64,000 nt of DNA, taken from Ectopseudomonas alcaliphila. Lineage in GTDB: Bacteria > Pseudomonadota > Gammaproteobacteria > Pseudomonadales > Pseudomonadaceae. The position numbers and the translations under genes were made by a program. The first letter of the stretch is position 1. Every line of letters starts with the position of its first letter. The stretch is from NCBI RefSeq assembly GCF_900101755.1, contig NZ_FNAE01000006.1, forward strand, positions 62,001 to 126,000, given 5' to 3'. This document shows, one piece after another, positions 37,179-44,731 of the stretch. The notes beneath the pieces were generated by a model, which saw only the letters and a program-made list of their open reading frames with translations, had not been told where the DNA came from and did not search any database.

Positions 37179-38069
37179 GTGGATTCCCGATTGCTGGATT
37201 TTCTCGCCCGCGCCGAGCAGGTGCTGGAGCGCATCGAACCCTTGCTGCCCGCGCTGCGTCCGCACGTGGACTGGAGCGCGTGCGTGGCGGCGCGCTGGGT
37301 GCGTGATGGTCGCAGCGGCTACCTGCTGCCGCTGGATGTCAGCCTCGACCTGTCGCTGAGCGACCTGCTGGGTGTGGACGCCCAGCGCGAGCAACTGGCG
37401 CGCAACACCCGTCAGTTCGTCAGCGGGATGCCGGCCAACCACGCCTTGCTCTGGGGCGCGCGGGGTACTGGCAAGTCTTCGCTGGTGCGTGCTCTGCTCG
37501 CCGAGCATGCCAAGGCCGGCCTGCGTCTGATCGAGATCGAACGCGATCACCTGGCCGACCTGCCGCGTGTGGTGGAGCTGCTGGCCGGGTTGCCGCAGCG
37601 CTTCGTGCTGTTCTGCGATGACCTGTCGTTCGAAGCAGGCGAGGGTGATTACCGGGTGCTCAAGAGCGTGCTCGATGGTTCGCTGGAGCAGGCGCCGGAT
37701 AACGTGCTGCTGTACGCCACGTCTAACCGTCGTCATCTGGTGCCCGAGCACCAGAGCGACAACGAGAACTGGAAGAGGGTCGACGGCGAGCTGCACCCCA
37801 ACGAGGCGGTGGAGGACAAGATCGCGCTGTCCGACCGTTTTGGCTTGTGGCTGTCGTTCTATCCCTTCAGTCAGGATCACTTCCTGCTCGTCGTGCGTCA
37901 CTGGGTCGAGGTGCAGGCGCGTCAGGTCGGGCTCAGCTGGAGCTGGGACGAGGCGCTGGAGAAGGCCGCCATTCGCTGGGCGCTGGGCCGCGGTAATCGC
38001 AATGGCCGCTGCGCTTATCAATTCGCCCGCCACTGGGTCGGGCTGCAACTGCTGGAGCAACAGACATGA
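37179..38069 (+). CDS. DUF815 AAA-type ATPase
   Basis: The 296-residue protein has an N-terminal helical region and a P-loop domain with Walker A LLWGARGTGKSSLVRALL. A Walker B-like strand FVLFCDDLSFEAGEGDYRVLK and a sensor region LLYATSNRRHLVPE follow. This is the DUF815 family of single-copy ATPases of unknown role. The GAF gene starts within its stop codon (ATGA), so the two are translationally coupled. It is divergent from sagS. Confidence 0.9.
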   Translation: MDSRLLDFLARAEQVLERIEPLLPALRPHVDWSACVAARWVRDGRSGYLLPLDVSLDLSLSDLLGVDAQREQLARNTRQFVSGMPANHALLWGARGTGKSSLVRALLAEHAKAGLRLIEIERDHLADLPRVVELLAGLPQRFVLFCDDLSFEAGEGDYRVLKSVLDGSLEQAPDNVLLYATSNRRHLVPEHQSDNENWKRVDGELHPNEAVEDKIALSDRFGLWLSFYPFSQDHFLLVVRHWVEVQARQVGLSWSWDEALEKAAIRWALGRGNRNGRCAYQFARHWVGLQLLEQQT

Positions 38070-38548
38070 TCGATCTTTCCCAAACTGGTGGCGATCTCAA
38101 CGGCTATCCGCTGCTGAGTGCGCAATTGCAGGCACTGCTCAGTGGCGAGCGCGACTTCATCGCCAATGCCGCGCAGTTTTCCGCCTTCCTGTTTCACGAG
38201 TTGGCCGACCTGAACTGGGCCGGCTTCTATCTGGTGAAGGATGGCGAGCTGGTGCTTGGCCCGTTCCAGGGCAAGGTGGCCTGTGTGCGCATCGCCTTCG
38301 GTCGCGGTGTCTGCGGCGCGGCGGCGGCCAGCCTGCAGACGCAGCGGGTCGAAGACGTGCATGCCTTTGCCGGGCATATTGCCTGCGACAGTGCGTCGAA
38401 TAGCGAGCTGGTGGTCCCATTGTTGAAGGATGGTCGCCTGATCGGCGTGCTGGATCTGGACAGCCCCTCGGTGGGGCGTTTCACCGAGGCCGATCAGGCC
38501 GGTATCGAGGCGCTGGCAGCGATCTTCCTGGCCGCCAGCGACTGCTGA
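38066..38548 (+). CDS. msrC: Free methionine-(R)-sulfoxide reductase (GAF domain)
   Basis: The 160-residue GAF protein matches fRMsr: NWAGFYLVKDGELVLGPFQGK, then two Cys in VACVRIAFGRGVCGAAAA and a third in HIACDSASNSELVVPL. These three positions correspond to the catalytic and resolving cysteines. It reduces free Met-R-sulfoxide with thioredoxin, in line with nearby peroxide-defence genes. It overlaps the ATPase gene by four bases. Confidence 0.9.
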   Translation: MIDLSQTGGDLNGYPLLSAQLQALLSGERDFIANAAQFSAFLFHELADLNWAGFYLVKDGELVLGPFQGKVACVRIAFGRGVCGAAAASLQTQRVEDVHAFAGHIACDSASNSELVVPLLKDGRLIGVLDLDSPSVGRFTEADQAGIEALAAIFLAASDC

Positions 38549-38602
38549 ATACGCCTTTGGCGTGGCTCTGCCTGTGACGATGCGGCGGTTTGGGCACGAT
38601 CC

Positions 38603-38687
38603 GGTAGGGTGCGCCGCACGCACCGTTGGTTTGAGGTGTTGCCTAAGCTGATTTCGCAGCCGGTGCGCACGGCGCACCCTACGGAAA
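38603..38687. repeat. GTGCGC-type repeat pair
   Basis: GGTAGGGTGCGCCGCACGCACC and, about 45 bases on, GGTGCGCACGGCGCACCCTAC. It lies between the convergent fRMsr and GST genes. Confidence 0.75.
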
Positions 38688-38703
38688 AGCCGGGCCTGCG
38701 TGT

Positions 38704-39366
38704 TCAGCGCTTGGCGCCGATCTTCTCCAGTGTACGCAGTTCACGCGGCAACAATTGCTGCGTGGACGCACGAGCCTTGATGCGCGCGTAGTGCGCCAGC
38801 AGGTTCGGCCAGCGGGCGGCATCCAGTGTTTCCCCGCCGTGCTCCATGTTGATCAACTGGCTGGCCAGCGCCAGGTCGGCCATGGACAGTTGTTCGCCAA
38901 GGAAGTAGGGCGCATCACCCAGCGTGGTCTCGAAGTAGTCGAAGTGACTGGGCAGCTTTTCCCTGAGTGCCTGCTGCACCTTGTCCTCGTCGCATGGCTG
39001 GCCCATGGTGGCTTTCAGCACGCGGTTGCGGAACACGGTGAAGGTGCACAGCGGCGCCAACTCGTAGTCCGCATATTTTTCCAGCCAGCGTACCTTGGCG
39101 CGTTGCTCGGCGCCGTCGCCATACAGCGGCTTTTGCTCTGGGTAGCGCTCTTCCAGGTACTGGCAGATGACGCTGGAGTCCGCCAGTTTGAGGTCACCAT
39201 CGCGAAAGGCGGGAATCCGGCCTAGCGGGTTGAGTTCACGAAACCACTCTGGCTGGCCGAACGGCATGACCACTTCGAGTTCGTAATCCAGGCCCTTTTC
39301 GATCAGGCACAGGCAGAGTTTGCGGACGAAGGGGGACAGGGGTGCCCCGTAAACGGTCAGGCTCAT
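38704..39366 (-). CDS. Glutathione S-transferase
   Basis: The 220-residue protein has a GST N-domain (MSLTVYGAPLSPFVRKLCLCLIEKGL, with the Ser of SPF as probable catalytic residue). The glutathione-binding segment is LADSSVICQYLEERYP, and a helical C-domain includes FLGEQLSMADLALASQL. It is a general GST by sequence and its substrate is not defined. It is preceded by a purine-rich site. In P. aeruginosa a GST gene lies in the same place, as I recall. Confidence 0.92.
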   Translation of the reverse strand: MSLTVYGAPLSPFVRKLCLCLIEKGLDYELEVVMPFGQPEWFRELNPLGRIPAFRDGDLKLADSSVICQYLEERYPEQKPLYGDGAEQRAKVRWLEKYADYELAPLCTFTVFRNRVLKATMGQPCDEDKVQQALREKLPSHFDYFETTLGDAPYFLGEQLSMADLALASQLINMEHGGETLDAARWPNLLAHYARIKARASTQQLLPRELRTLEKIGAKR

Positions 39367-39430
39367 TGCAGCTCCTATCGGCGGCCAGCATGGTCGGCTG
39401 AGCGAGGGCGGTCGAGGGCTCTGCTTCTGC

Positions 39431-40195
39431 TCAGTCGTAGATGTTCTTCTTCTTCCAGTCGTCTTCCAGGTCCTTCAGACCTTCGGTCAACTGGCTGGGT
39501 TCTTCCGCTGTGGGCGCGCTGTTGTTAAGAACCATGGCATTGGCGCGCGCCAACTGTTCTTCGAAACGCTTGAGTTGCGCCTGGTAAGGCGCAGGTTCAG
39601 GTTGCTTGCGCAGGTACTGCACGCCACGTTCGAAGGCCAGGCGCGCCTGGCCGGGCTGATTCTGCTGGATTGCCGTCTGGCCCAGGGTGTTGAAGAATTC
39701 GATATGCACCAGCACCAGCATCTGGCGAATCTGTTTGAGCCAGTGCTTGCCATCGTTAGCGGGCAGCAAACCGCCCTGTACCGAGCTGGTGATCAGGGCG
39801 TGCAGGTTTTCCAGCAGGAAACGTACGTCCTTGGCCTTCGCTTCATTGGCGATGGCCTGGGGTGGGTTCTTCACCGGGATGGATTCGCCCTGAGCGATCT
39901 GGGCCTTGAGGGTATCGATATCGTTCTGCAGTTTGGCGTTCTGCTTTTCCAGCGGGAGCAGGCGCTCGCTGACTTGCAGCTGCAGCCGGCTCAGCAGAAG
40001 CTTCAGCTGCGGTGTCATCAACTGCCCAGGCATGCGCTCGGAGATATCCTGGCAGCGACGAATGCGGTCGAGCAGATCAGCGCGCTGGCGCGCTTTTTCC
40101 AGCTTGCTGTTCTCGACGGCGTGGTTGATATAGGCAATCACCATCAGCAGGACGATGCCACCGACGATCAGCATGGTTATCACGAGTGCGGACAC
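39431..40195 (-). CDS. Unknown membrane-anchored coiled-coil protein
   Basis: The 254-residue protein has one N-terminal membrane helix (ALVITMLIVGGIVLLMVIAYI) followed by a long helical, coiled-coil region (about 30-105, with LLPLEKQNAKLQNDIDTLKAQIA). A helical C-terminal domain contains a TPR-like stretch (HIEFFNTLGQTAIQQNQPGQARLAFERGVQYL). The tail is acidic-basic (DLEDDWKKKNIYD). I do not know its function. It may be a scaffold on the cytoplasmic side of the membrane. It is divergent from the tRNA cluster. Confidence 0.8.
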   Translation of the reverse strand: MSALVITMLIVGGIVLLMVIAYINHAVENSKLEKARQRADLLDRIRRCQDISERMPGQLMTPQLKLLLSRLQLQVSERLLPLEKQNAKLQNDIDTLKAQIAQGESIPVKNPPQAIANEAKAKDVRFLLENLHALITSSVQGGLLPANDGKHWLKQIRQMLVLVHIEFFNTLGQTAIQQNQPGQARLAFERGVQYLRKQPEPAPYQAQLKRFEEQLARANAMVLNNSAPTAEEPSQLTEGLKDLEDDWKKKNIYD

Positions 40196-40417
40196 TGCTT
40201 GGGACCTCTCGAGAATCGACTTTTCGACCGAGTGTAGTGGCTTGGCTGCATGGCTCCTAGTGGCATATCGATTTATGGGCTGAAGTCTTTGATTTTAAAA
40301 ATTTTTTAGAGAGAGGTTGACGACCCTCGAAAGGGTCCATAGAATGCGCGCCACTTCCAGAGCAATGCTAGAAACAGAGCGAAGGAAGCCGGAAAGTTGC
40401 TTGATGTTCCGGGGTGT

Positions 40418-40493
40418 GTCCCCTTCGTCTAGTGGCCTAGGACACCGCCCTTTCACGGCGGTAACAGGGGTTCGAGTCCCCTAGGGGACGCCA
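40418..40493 (+). tRNA. tRNA-Glu (anticodon TTC), copy 1
   Basis: 76 nt including the encoded CCA. The acceptor arm GTCCCCT pairs with AGGGGAC. The anticodon loop is CTTTCAC, giving TTC. The T-arm is GGGGTTCGAGTCCCC. It is the first of four tRNAs in one array. Confidence 0.95.
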
Positions 40494-40508
40494 CTTTCAA
40501 GCTGTAAT

Positions 40509-40584
<76 letters not shown>

Positions 40585-40629
40585 AAATTTGGAAATGCTG
40601 CTTCGGCAGGGTTTCAAACGAAGTTCCAG

Positions 40630-40705
40630 GTCCCCTTCGTCTAGTGGCCTAGGACACCGCCCTTTCACGGCGGTAACAGGGGTTCGAGTCCCCTAGGGGA
40701 CGCCA
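40630..40705 (+). tRNA. tRNA-Glu (anticodon TTC), copy 2
   Basis: Identical in sequence to the copy at 40418, including the CCA end. It arises from a tandem duplication of the Glu-Gly pair. Confidence 0.95.
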
Positions 40706-40719
40706 CTTCAAGTTGTACC

Positions 40720-40795
<76 letters not shown>

Positions 40796-40800
40796 AATAA

Positions 40801-40834
40801 ACGAAAACGCCGCTCAATCGAGCGGCGTTTTCGT
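40801..40834. terminator. Bidirectional rho-independent terminator
   Basis: Perfect 14-bp arms ACGAAAACGCCGCT and AGCGGCGTTTTCGT with a six-base loop, A-rich on one side and T-rich on the other. It can end both the tRNA array on the plus strand and the cyd operon on the minus strand. Confidence 0.9.
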
Positions 40835-40850
40835 TTCTGTCGTTTGCCTT

Positions 40851-41141
40851 TCAGGTCATCTGCGCCAGATACAGCAGCGCATAGCCCAGCCCACACAAGC
40901 CCCAGCCCAGCCAGGGCGAGAATACGGCGCGCCACAGCCAGTGGCGCGGGGCGAAGCCGACGCCGTGGATGAAGGCGTTGGATACACCCCACATCACCAG
41001 CATCAGCAACGAATGGCTGTAGCGCCCCTGGCTGTCGAGCATCGCACCGGGGTGGATCAATAACAGCAGCGCCAGAGGCGTGGCCAGCAGCCAGGAGAGC
41101 ACGCGCATCGGCGCGCGCTCGTTCAAGGTGATGTCACTCAT
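40851..41141 (-). CDS. ybgE: Cyd operon protein YbgE
   Basis: The 96-residue protein has three hydrophobic helices: VLSWLLATPLALLLLIHPGAM, LLMLVMWGVSNAFIHGVGF and WLGWGLCGLGYALLYLA. The YbgE pattern GRYSHSLLMLVMWGVSNAFIHGVGF is clear. YbgE is the conserved last gene of E. coli-type cytochrome bd operons; its exact role is unsettled. It overlaps cydX by eight bases and ends 17 bases from the bidirectional terminator. Confidence 0.9.
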   Translation of the reverse strand: MSDITLNERAPMRVLSWLLATPLALLLLIHPGAMLDSQGRYSHSLLMLVMWGVSNAFIHGVGFAPRHWLWRAVFSPWLGWGLCGLGYALLYLAQMT

Positions 41142-41247
41142 GCTCGCGCTCGGTGTCGAGATCCTGCGTGGTTTCCAGCCACAGTGCATTGATGATGCCG
41201 AAGCTGCTGGCCAGCAGTACGCCGAGAATCCAGGTGAAGTACCACAT
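41134..41247 (-). CDS. cydX: Cytochrome bd oxidase small subunit CydX
   Basis: The 37-residue subunit starts MWYFTWILGVLLASSFGIIN, the diagnostic CydX sequence, with one membrane helix and a charged tail (DLDTEREHE). It stabilises the haem b595/d site of the bd oxidase. An AGGAGA ribosome site precedes the ATG. It lies between cydB and ybgE with an overlap into ybgE. Confidence 0.95.
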   Translation of the reverse strand: MWYFTWILGVLLASSFGIINALWLETTQDLDTEREHE

Positions 41248-41258
41248 CGCGTTTCTCC

Positions 41259-42398
41259 TCAATACAGGCCGTGGGGGTTGGCTTCGATGCTGCTGTCGTT
41301 CAACTTGCCCCACATGCGGACATAGCTCCACAGGGTATAGAGCAGGATGATCGGCACGAAGATGCAGGCGACCACGAACATGATGCCCAAGGTCTTGTGG
41401 CTCGATACCGCATCCCAGACCGTGAGGCTGGAGGCCGCATCAAGGCTCGACGGAAAGACGAAGGGGAACAGCGCGAAGCCGGCGGTGCAGATGGCGCCGA
41501 CGATCATCAGGCTGCTGCCGATGAAGGCCAGGCCGGCGCGGCGCCAGGTGCTAGCGAGGATGGCCAGCAGTGCGCCGAGCACGCCCAGCACGGGGGCGCC
41601 CATGGTCAGCGGGTAGCGACCGTAGTTGCCGAGCCAGCCGGCGTTGTCGGCGAGTACCTGCTTGTGCAGCGGGTTCAGCGCAGCCCCTGCATCCACGGCG
41701 CCGATCAGACTCATGCCTTTAATACCCAGTGCCAGCCAACTGCCGGCCAGCAGGAAACCGATCAGGAACACCAGGGCACTGAGGTAGGTGGCCTGGCGTG
41801 AACGCGCGGCCAGATCCCCTTCGGTGCGCAGCATCAGCCAGGCGCCGCCATGGGCGCAGAGCATGCTCAGGCTGACCACGCCACAGAGCAGGGCGAAGGG
41901 GTTGAGCAGGGCGAAGAAGGAGCCGTGGTAGCTCGAGCGCATCATGTCATCGAGCTGGAACGGCAGGCCGAGGAACAGGTTGCCGAAGGCCACGCCGAAC
42001 ACCAGTGCCGGCACTGCGCCGCCCACGAACAGCGCCCAGTCCCAGGCGCTGCGCCAGCGAGTGTTGTCCAGTTTGCTGCGGTAGTCGAAGCCCACCGGGC
42101 GGCAGAACAGGGCGAAGAGCACCAGCAGCATGGCCCAGTACAGCCCGGAGAAGGCCACCGCGTAGACCATCGGCCAGGCGGCGAACAGCGCGCCGCCAGC
42201 GGTGATGAACCACACCTGATTGCCGTCCCAGTGTGGGGCGATGGTGTTGATGGCGACGCGGCGCTCGTTGTCGGTCTTGCCGACGAAGGGCATCAGCGCC
42301 ATGGCGCCCATGTCGAAGCCATCGGTGAGGGCGAAGCCGATCAGCAGCACGCCGATCAGCACCCACCAGACGAGTTTCAGGGTTTCGTAGTCGAACAT
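41259..42398 (-). CDS. cydB: Cytochrome bd oxidase subunit II
   Basis: The 379-residue protein has about nine membrane helices. The N-terminus MFDYETLKLVWWVLIGVLLIGFALTDGFDMG holds the conserved Asp residues of the D-channel. Downstream, APHWDGNQVWFITAGGALFAAWP is the classic CydB stretch. It forms the bd quinol oxidase with CydA and CydX. Ten bases separate it from cydA. Confidence 0.97.
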   Translation of the reverse strand: MFDYETLKLVWWVLIGVLLIGFALTDGFDMGAMALMPFVGKTDNERRVAINTIAPHWDGNQVWFITAGGALFAAWPMVYAVAFSGLYWAMLLVLFALFCRPVGFDYRSKLDNTRWRSAWDWALFVGGAVPALVFGVAFGNLFLGLPFQLDDMMRSSYHGSFFALLNPFALLCGVVSLSMLCAHGGAWLMLRTEGDLAARSRQATYLSALVFLIGFLLAGSWLALGIKGMSLIGAVDAGAALNPLHKQVLADNAGWLGNYGRYPLTMGAPVLGVLGALLAILASTWRRAGLAFIGSSLMIVGAICTAGFALFPFVFPSSLDAASSLTVWDAVSSHKTLGIMFVVACIFVPIILLYTLWSYVRMWGKLNDSSIEANPHGLY

Positions 42399-42408
42399 GG
42401 CGAAGTCC

Positions 42409-43974
42409 TCAGGCGTGGGCCGGCTGCTGTTGCTCGAAGTGGTAGCGTCCGCTGTGCAGGCTCGATGGGCCGAGGCGGGCGAACTTGATCATCAGGTACA
42501 TCTCCACCACCAGCAGCAGGCTGTAGAAGGCAATCAGCGCGATCAACGAGCCCCAGACGTCACCGGCCGACAGGCTGGAGGCAGACAGGTGGGTCGGCAG
42601 CACTTCACCGATGGACCAGGGCTGGCGGCCATGTTCGGCCACGTACCAGCCGGTTTGCGCGGCGATCCAGGGCAGCGGCAGGCTCCATAACGCCCACTTG
42701 AGCAGCCAGGGCTTGCTTTCTTCGTTCTTCTTCGCCGAGGCCCAGAAGGCGCAGGCGAACAGCGCCAGCATGAGGAAGCCGCTGGCGACCATGATGCGGA
42801 AGGTCCAGAACAGGCTGAACACGTTGGGAATGGTGTCCAGCGCGGCCTGCTTGATCTGCGCCTCGCTGGCATCGACCACATTGGTGGTGTATTTCTTCAG
42901 CAGCAAGCCGTAACCCAGATCGCCTTTCACTTCATTGAAGGCAGCGATGGTCTCGGCCGACTTGTCGCCGCCGCGTAATTGCTCCAACAGTGCATAGGCC
43001 TGCATGCCGGTGCGGATGCGCGCCTCGTGTTCGATGAGCAGGTCCTTGATGCCCTTGACCTCTTCATCCAGCGAGCGGGTGGCAATCAGCCCCAGTGCGT
43101 AGGGAATCTTCACCGCATAGTCGGTGCGCTGCTCCTCCTGGTTGGGCAGGCCGAACAGGGTGAAGCCCGCCGGTGCCGGGTGGGTTTCCCACTCGGCCTC
43201 GATGGCGGCCAGCTTGGTCTTCTGCACGTCACCGATCTCGTAGCCGGACTCGTCGCCGAGCACGATCACCGAGAGAATCGAGGCCAGGCCGAAGGCCGAG
43301 GCTATGGCGAAGGAGCGACGGGCAAAGCCCAGATCGCGTTTCTTCAATAGGTAGTAACTGGAGATGGCCAGGACGAAGATCGAGCCGGTGACGTAGCCAG
43401 CCGCCACGGTATGCACGAACTTGACCTGCGCCACCGGGTTGAACAGCAGGGCGCCGAAGTCGGTCAGCTCCATACGCATGGTCTCGAAGTTGAACTCGGC
43501 ACCCACCGGATTCTGCATCCAGCCGTTGGCGATGAGGATCCACAATGCCGAGAGGTTCGAGCCAATCGCCACCAGCCAGGTCACGGTCAGGTGCTGCAGC
43601 TTGCTCAGGCGATCCCAGCCGAAGAAGAACAGGCCGATGAAGGTGGATTCGAGGAAGAAGGCCATCAGCCCCTCGATGGCCAGCGGCGCGCCGAAGATGT
43701 CGCCGACGTAGTGGCTGTAGTAGGCCCAGTTGGTGCCGAACTGGAACTCCATGGTCAGCCCGGTAGTGACACCCAGGGCGAAGTTGATGCCGAACAGCTT
43801 GCCCCAGAACTTGACCATGTCCTTGTAGACCTGTTTGCCGGTCATCACATAGACCGACTCCATGATCGCCAGCAGGAAGGCCAGGCCCAGGGTCAGGGGG
43901 ACGAAGATGAAGTGATACATCGCTGTCATGGCGAACTGCAGGCGTGACAGATCGACGACTGATTCCGAGATCAT
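42409..43974 (-). CDS. cydA: Cytochrome bd oxidase subunit I (long Q-loop, E. coli type)
   Basis: The 521-residue haem subunit oxidises ubiquinol and reduces O2. Haem ligands His21 (TAMYHFIF) and His188 (VKFVHTVAAG) and the Met in FRIMVASGF are present, as are Glu101 and Glu109 of the proton path. GWMQNPVG and GRQPW are also present. The Q-loop is long (about 250-390), as in E. coli bd-I and unlike the short-loop CioA usual in Pseudomonas. Its ATG overlaps the cydP stop. bd oxidases of this type are known to tolerate sulfide. Confidence 0.97.
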   Translation of the reverse strand: MISESVVDLSRLQFAMTAMYHFIFVPLTLGLAFLLAIMESVYVMTGKQVYKDMVKFWGKLFGINFALGVTTGLTMEFQFGTNWAYYSHYVGDIFGAPLAIEGLMAFFLESTFIGLFFFGWDRLSKLQHLTVTWLVAIGSNLSALWILIANGWMQNPVGAEFNFETMRMELTDFGALLFNPVAQVKFVHTVAAGYVTGSIFVLAISSYYLLKKRDLGFARRSFAIASAFGLASILSVIVLGDESGYEIGDVQKTKLAAIEAEWETHPAPAGFTLFGLPNQEEQRTDYAVKIPYALGLIATRSLDEEVKGIKDLLIEHEARIRTGMQAYALLEQLRGGDKSAETIAAFNEVKGDLGYGLLLKKYTTNVVDASEAQIKQAALDTIPNVFSLFWTFRIMVASGFLMLALFACAFWASAKKNEESKPWLLKWALWSLPLPWIAAQTGWYVAEHGRQPWSIGEVLPTHLSASSLSAGDVWGSLIALIAFYSLLLVVEMYLMIKFARLGPSSLHSGRYHFEQQQPAHA

Positions 43975-44186
43975 CTCGGTGTCTCCTCGGTGGATGTTGA
44001 AGAAGGTGCGCTGGGCTGGCCTAGCAGGTGGCTCTCGACGCGTTGCTGGCCGTCCTGAGGCACTGTTGGTGCATCGAACCAGATGGCCTTGATGCCGAGC
44101 AGCAGAGTCAGTTTGATCAGCAGGATCGCGGCGACTTCGCGTACCAGCGGAATGCGCCAGGGGGAGGTGGGGTCGCGTTCGGGCAT
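43971..44186 (-). CDS. cydP: CydP-like small subunit/assembly protein
   Basis: The 71-residue protein has one membrane helix (EVAAILLIKLTLLLGIKAIWF) followed by FDAPTVP and a Ser/Pro-rich tail. This matches the CydP family of putative cytochrome oxidase small subunits found ahead of cydAB. It is the first gene of the cyd operon and overlaps cydA by four bases (ATGA). The promoter region upstream holds an operator-like palindrome at 44260. Confidence 0.85.
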   Translation of the reverse strand: MPERDPTSPWRIPLVREVAAILLIKLTLLLGIKAIWFDAPTVPQDGQQRVESHLLGQPSAPSSTSTEETPR

Positions 44187-44259
44187 CTCGATGCTCCGGA
44201 TTTACCGGCGCTGGCCGTGAGGTCGCGCCGGTAGAATGGGTGTTTCTTAATGTTACAGG

Positions 44260-44275
44260 GTACTCATGGGGGTAT
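44260..44275 (-). promoter_or_regulatory. Palindromic operator candidate upstream of cydPABX-ybgE
   Basis: GTACTCATGGGGGTAT matches the sites at 49109 and 50141 in the consensus RTACYSRTGGGRGTAT. Its near edge is 74 bases upstream of the cydP ATG. It is a candidate binding site of the adjacent CsoR-family repressor. Confidence 0.6.
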
Positions 44276-44288
44276 GTGGTCGCTGGAA

Positions 44289-44302
44289 TTGATGCAGGTC
44301 AG
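44289..44302 (-). promoter_or_regulatory. Weak Anr/FNR-like box ahead of cydP
   Basis: On the minus strand CTGACCTGCATCAA resembles TTGAT-N4-ATCAA, with one perfect half-site. Its centre is 28 bases upstream of the operator-like site, so an Anr site at -41.5 would place the operator over the -10 region. Low confidence. Confidence 0.3.
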
Positions 44303-44350
44303 GGGAATGATGATTAGTCGGGGATTTCTGCGCCGAACGCCCTCGGTGAG

Positions 44351-44731
44351 CTAGTCGAACGCCGGCAGCTTTGGTGCCAGCAGCTCGTGTCCAGCGGCTT
44401 GCCAGGCCTCGATGCCGCCACTCAGCGACAGTACGTTGCGATAGCCCATTTCTCGTAGCGCGTCGGCAGCCAGGGCCGAGCGACCGCTGTTCTTGCAATA
44501 CAGCACCAGCTTGAGCGTGCGCTCGCTCAGTTGCGGGTCGTTGCTCAGCTTGAACTCCAGTAGCCCACGGGGAATGTTGATGGCGCCGGGGATGTGCGCA
44601 GCGGCATATTCGTCCGCTTCGCGCACATCGATCAGCAGATCGGCGTCGCGGATGGCGGCTTCGGCTTGCTGCAGGTCGACCTCGGCGATACGGGTCTTGG
44701 CAGCGAGCACCAGGTCATGAGCGCTTTTCAT
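44351..44731 (-). CDS. Rhodanese-domain sulfurtransferase
   Basis: The 126-residue single rhodanese domain has the active-site loop YCKNSGRSALAA with Cys79, DVREADEYAAAHIPGAINIP before it, and a C-terminal GGIEAWQ helix. It moves sulfane sulfur between persulfides, thiosulfate, sulfite or cyanide. It is the last gene of the sulfide operon and overlaps the end of the SulP gene by 17 bases. Confidence 0.93.
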   Translation of the reverse strand: MKSAHDLVLAAKTRIAEVDLQQAEAAIRDADLLIDVREADEYAAAHIPGAINIPRGLLEFKLSNDPQLSERTLKLVLYCKNSGRSALAADALREMGYRNVLSLSGGIEAWQAAGHELLAPKLPAFD

